In this document: one piece after another, positions 61,279 through 64,000 of the stretch
Layout of the letters: the number at the start of each line of letters is the position of its first letter
How positions within the stretch are numbered: position 1 is the first letter of the stretch
Assembly (NCBI RefSeq): GCF_009905545.1
Contig: NZ_JAAALB010000008.1
Location: forward strand, 124,001-188,000
From: Cellulophaga sp. BC115SP
Lineage (GTDB): Bacteria > Bacteroidota > Bacteroidia > Cytophagales > Spirosomataceae
Length of the DNA: 64,000 nt
Direction: 5' to 3'
The notes under the pieces: generated by a model
The model's database searches: none
What the model was told of the DNA's origin: nothing
Seen by the model: only the letters and a program-made list of their open reading frames with translations
Program-made: the position numbers and the translations under genes

Positions 61279-62058
61279 ATGTACTCGCACGAAATTGATT
61301 ACAAGATTATTGGTGAAGATATCCAAATTGTAGAAATTGAATTAGATCCTAACGAAACTGTGATAGCCGAAGCAGGCGCCATGGTTTATATGGAAGATGG
61401 TATTACTTTTGAAACTAAAATGGGCGACGGCTCAAATGCTGATAACTCTGTTTTGGGTAAAATTTTCCAAGCTGGGAGTCGCTTGTTGACAGGAGAATCG
61501 TTGTTTATGACGCACTTTACCAACCGTGGTTATGGTAAACGTAAAGTAGCTTTCGCAGCGCCCCACCCAGGTACAATCGTTCCTATTAATTTGGCTACTA
61601 TGCCTGGCAATACTTTAATTGCTCAAAAGGATAGTTTCTTGTGTGCAGCTTTAGGTACGAAGGTATCTATTACATTCAACCAACGTATTGGTTCTGGATT
61701 CTTTGGTGGCGAAGGATTTATTCTTGAAAAACTACAAGGCGATGGCTTAGCGTTTGTACACGCTGGTGGTACTATTGTCGAAAAGTACTTGAACAATGAA
61801 ACCCTTAGAATTGATACAGGTTGTATCGTAGCCTTTGAACCAACCTTGAGTTATGACATTCAACGTGCAGGTAATTTGAAATCAATGGTATTTGGTGGAG
61901 AAGGGCTATTTTTGGCTACAATGCGTGGCACAGGACGTGTTTGGATTCAATCAATGCCTCTTTCTAAATTAATTCGTACACTTTCACCGTATGGTCAAAA
62001 TACCAACAAGGAAGGTGGTTCGGTATTGGGTGGATTAGGTAATTTATTCGAAGATTAA
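61279..62058 (+). CDS. AIM24/TIGR00266 family protein
   Basis: 259 residues, complete AIM24-type beta-roll: [20 protein letters not shown] at the start, [26 protein letters not shown], and [18 protein letters not shown] with the [18 protein letters not shown] end block. Proteins of this family are found in most bacteria and in mitochondria; the bacterial function is not established. No signal peptide or membrane helix. Stands alone. Confidence 0.92.
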   Translation: MYSHEIDYKIIGEDIQIVEIELDPNETVIAEAGAMVYMEDGITFETKMGDGSNADNSVLGKIFQAGSRLLTGESLFMTHFTNRGYGKRKVAFAAPHPGTIVPINLATMPGNTLIAQKDSFLCAALGTKVSITFNQRIGSGFFGGEGFILEKLQGDGLAFVHAGGTIVEKYLNNETLRIDTGCIVAFEPTLSYDIQRAGNLKSMVFGGEGLFLATMRGTGRVWIQSMPLSKLIRTLSPYGQNTNKEGGSVLGGLGNLFED

Positions 62059-62165
62059 TCGTAGGTGTAAATTTTGCAATAAAGTTTACATAAGAACGTT
62101 TCCTCTTTATACATATTTGAGTTTTTTCGTTGTAAAAGGAATAAAAAATCCCTTCGCAACTGCTT

Positions 62166-62266
62166 ACTTTTCTTGTCTTGACACAAGAAAAGTAACCGCA
62201 GCGGCGGCCGCAAAAGAAAGTCATGAAATCCTAAACTCGCCTTCGGCTCAAACAGTAGGATTTCAT
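62166..62266. repeat. Dispersed Bacteroidota-type intergenic element with two hairpins
   Basis: First hairpin: 11-base arms 62166-62176 and 62183-62193 around CTTGAC. Second: ATGAAATCCTA (62223-62233) with TAGGATTTCAT (62256-62266). Between them is a GC-rich tract with GCGGCGGCCGC, very unlike the AT-rich surroundings. I recall the first hairpin type as common between genes in this phylum. Short frames through it are not genes. Confidence 0.6.
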
Positions 62267-62486
62267 AAAAAAGATATAACAAACTATGAGGTGTTTATTT
62301 TAAGGAACTTTCAAAATTTAAACACCCTCTTAGATTTTATACTTGAATAATGTAGTTTTGCAAGTATTATCAGCCTATCCAAAGCTTCTAGCTATAGGGA
62401 ATAGGACACAATCACCAATAACTACTTTTGTAATGAATCTCAAAAAAATTCATACATATACGATTCAAAGAAAACCTCATGGTCTG

Positions 62487-63080
62487 ATGGCTGTGAGGTT
62501 TTCTGCTTTGTTAGTCATCCTTTTGATGAGCGTATCTGCTTGTCGTCAAAAAAAAGATGATGATGGTTTTACGCCCAAGCCCAAAGGCTATAATCGTATT
62601 GATTTACCCAAAGCTGAATATCAAATGCTAACTGAAAAGCACCCATATAGCTTTGAGTACTCGAAGTATGCGATTATTAAGCCTGATACTGTTCGATGGG
62701 CGGAGCCACACTGGATTTATATTTATTATCCAGAAATGAAAGCAATGATTCAATTGACTTATAAGTCATTGAATGGTGACCAACAAAAGCTGGCTAAACT
62801 TATTGACGATGCTCACCGTTTGGCAGCAAGGCATAATATTAAGGCTTATTCTATCAAAGATTTGGTTATGAAAACTAAGTCTGGCAAAACGGCTAAGTTG
62901 ATAGAATTAGAAGGCGAAGTGCCAACGTATGTGCAATTCTATACGACCGACTCCACCAAGCATTATCTAAGAGGTGCTTTGTATTTCAATACAGCCACAA
63001 AAAGTGATTCTTTAGCTCCTGTAATTGACTATCTCAAAACAGACGTCATTCGCTTGATTAATACCTTGCAGTGGCATTAG
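62487..63080 (+). CDS. gldD: Gliding motility lipoprotein GldD
   Basis: 197 residues from the ATG at 62487, which gives a compact lipoprotein signal with Cys at residue 19 (LLMSVSAC); ATG 62433 is an alternative. GldD hallmarks: TPKPKGYNRIDLPKAEYQ, HPYSFEYSKYA, a YPEMKAMIQLTYKSL strand, and the end block YLRGALYFNTATKSDSLAPV. GldD is required for Bacteroidota gliding and is linked to the type IX secretion machinery at the envelope. No other gld gene is nearby. Confidence 0.92.
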   Translation: MAVRFSALLVILLMSVSACRQKKDDDGFTPKPKGYNRIDLPKAEYQMLTEKHPYSFEYSKYAIIKPDTVRWAEPHWIYIYYPEMKAMIQLTYKSLNGDQQKLAKLIDDAHRLAARHNIKAYSIKDLVMKTKSGKTAKLIELEGEVPTYVQFYTTDSTKHYLRGALYFNTATKSDSLAPVIDYLKTDVIRLINTLQWH

Positions 63081-63081
63081 T

Positions 63082-63225
63082 GGAATTGTGAATGGTGAGT
63101 GAAGAATTGTGAATTTCTTAAAAAGCCCTATTTAAAATTCTTACAGAAAGACTAGAAAATGATGGAAGGTTTGTACTAGTTCACAAAAACACTCACAAGT
63201 CACTCATTCAAAATTCACAATTACT
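63082..63225. repeat. TTGTGAAT-family inverted repeat between convergent genes
   Basis: Left arm about 63082-63117 and right arm about 63191-63225 contain TTGTGAAT and GAGTGA modules and pair with a few gaps around a loop of about 75 bases. Same repeat type as at 41521. Confidence 0.5.
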
Positions 63226-64000
63226 TAATCGGTACGACCAATTTTATACTGATATTTCTGCCCATATTATAAACTCCACGTCTTTGAGTAATGGGATTTG
63301 TGTCGAGATACTTTAGTCGGCTTTGATGGTTTTGATATGCCAAGTCAAAGAGGTTGTTGACATTGATATAGAGCGACGCAATTGTTTTTTTGTCTTTGTT
63401 CCGCCAAGTCATACCTGTGCCTAGATTTACTAGGGTATATGCTGGTGTAATCGTTTCGGTATTGTAAGCCAAAAGCACCTGATTTTGGGTTTGATGATGT
63501 TCTAATTCTGCTAAGAAATACACATTCTCCACATATTTTCCCCAAGTTTTTTTACTCCATTTTACTTGACTAATCCATCGCGCTGGTGGCATAAATGGCA
63601 AATACTTTGACGAGTCGTTAATGGCTTGTTGATTAATGCCTTTTACCATTGAATAGCTTTGATTGAAACTCAGCCATGGTACAGGAGTAAAGTTGATAGT
63701 CGCCTCCAAGCCTTGCAAAAGCGCATTGCCCTGTACATATCTAAACACAGGCACTTGATTAATTAAAGAATCTTTTCCATTTGGCGCCTGAACTCTTTCA
63801 GAATAAGTATAGTGTTGAATTTGGTTTCTAAACCAGCTCACATCAAGATACCATTGGCGATTTTCCCATGTAAAACCAATATCTGTTTGTAAAGAAACTT
63901 CCGATTTTTGATTTACATTCCCAATTTCATAACGATAGGTCCCTGCATGTTCGCCATTTGATGATAATTCTGGAACAGATGGTGCACGGAAGCCTCTGGC
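63221..64000 (-). CDS. TonB-dependent receptor, C-terminal part (cut by the window)
   Basis: 260 codons, open from the right edge to the stop at 63221. The visible part is the C-terminal third of an outer-membrane barrel. It begins ARGFRAPSVPELSSNG and continues with EHAGTYRYEIGN, the block that in this receptor family precedes the last strands. Strand-like alternation continues (QWYLDVSWFRNQIQHY) to the end MGRNISIKLVVPIK. It imports an unknown ligand with TonB energy. The plug and signal peptide lie outside the window, so type and ligand cannot be told. Confidence 0.88.
   Translation of the reverse strand, partial: ARGFRAPSVPELSSNGEHAGTYRYEIGNVNQKSEVSLQTDIGFTWENRQWYLDVSWFRNQIQHYTYSERVQAPNGKDSLINQVPVFRYVQGNALLQGLEATINFTPVPWLSFNQSYSMVKGINQQAINDSSKYLPFMPPARWISQVKWSKKTWGKYVENVYFLAELEHHQTQNQVLLAYNTETITPAYTLVNLGTGMTWRNKDKKTIASLYINVNNLFDLAYQNHQSRLKYLDTNPITQRRGVYNMGRNISIKLVVPIK

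Noticed and set aside
62117-62350. A plus-strand frame of 77 codons before gldD
   Set aside because: It runs through the dispersed two-hairpin element; its poly-Ala stretch comes from the GC-rich repeat tract.

Overview
The window is a stretch of Bacteroidota chromosome, most likely from a member of the Cytophagales (Spirosomaceae-like; the genus is not resolved). The signs are: AT-rich DNA; gene starts without Shine-Dalgarno sequences but with TAnnTTTG -7 promoter elements; TonB-dependent receptors with STN and carboxypeptidase-like domains; a FecI/FecR sigma/anti-sigma pair; a DUF4249 lipoprotein; a gldD gliding-motility gene; ribonuclease Y next to zapA; and many lipoproteins. It reads mainly as core chromosome. 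No complete insertion sequence, prophage, CRISPR array, rRNA or tRNA was seen.

Layout. 1-11 kb holds housekeeping genes: a truncated EamA permease, peptide deformylase, a photolyase-like protein, a TatD-like hydrolase, inorganic pyrophosphatase (with a DUF2007-like domain stranded behind its stop codon), SppA protease, biotin synthase, a lipoprotein, a DEAD-box helicase and a GNAT acetyltransferase. 11.5-17.1 kb is one giant gene for an alpha-2-macroglobulin-like protein that carries an embedded carboxypeptidase-regulatory domain and a SusC/TonB plug-like segment. 17.4-25 kb has a secreted nuclease lipoprotein, rny - candidate 6S RNA - zapA - coiled-coil gene, a polysaccharide flippase, a small outer-membrane protein and a fatty-acid hydroxylase. 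25-33 kb is a minus-strand surface regulation/uptake block read in the order ECF sigma, FecR, STN/surface-repeat protein, TonB receptor, DUF4249 lipoprotein. 33-36 kb has a YhhN protein, a second ECF sigma/anti-sigma pair, and a 775-base gap with a promoterless-looking but terminated minus-strand unit.

36-42 kb contains a secreted TonB-C/TPR-like protein and a two-gene cassette (3-keto-disaccharide hydrolase domain plus PA14; propeller plus cytochrome c) that probably acts on sugars in the periplasm. 42-49 kb: a histidine phosphatase lipoprotein, a prolyl oligopeptidase, a remnant of an AlbA_2-type protein, a LytS/LytTR two-component pair and a DUF1573 protein. 49-55 kb: a fused E1 alpha/beta 2-oxoacid dehydrogenase, then nuoI-nuoJ-nuoK with a NuoI bearing a long tandem-repeat tail, and an acyl-CoA thioesterase. 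55-64 kb: a monooxygenase-like protein, an SMP-30 lipoprotein, pyruvate kinase, a LytTR regulator, an acyltransferase, an AIM24-family protein, GldD and the 3' part of a TonB receptor.

Between genes there are many long, nearly perfect hairpins, some acting as terminators and some belonging to dispersed repeat families. The most interesting items are the macroglobulin/TonB-plug chimera, the NuoI repeat tail, the pyrophosphatase/DUF2007 junction with its possible +1 shift site, the non-coding minus-strand unit at 35.7-36.1 kb, and a photolyase-like protein whose flavin-proximal tryptophan appears to be replaced.
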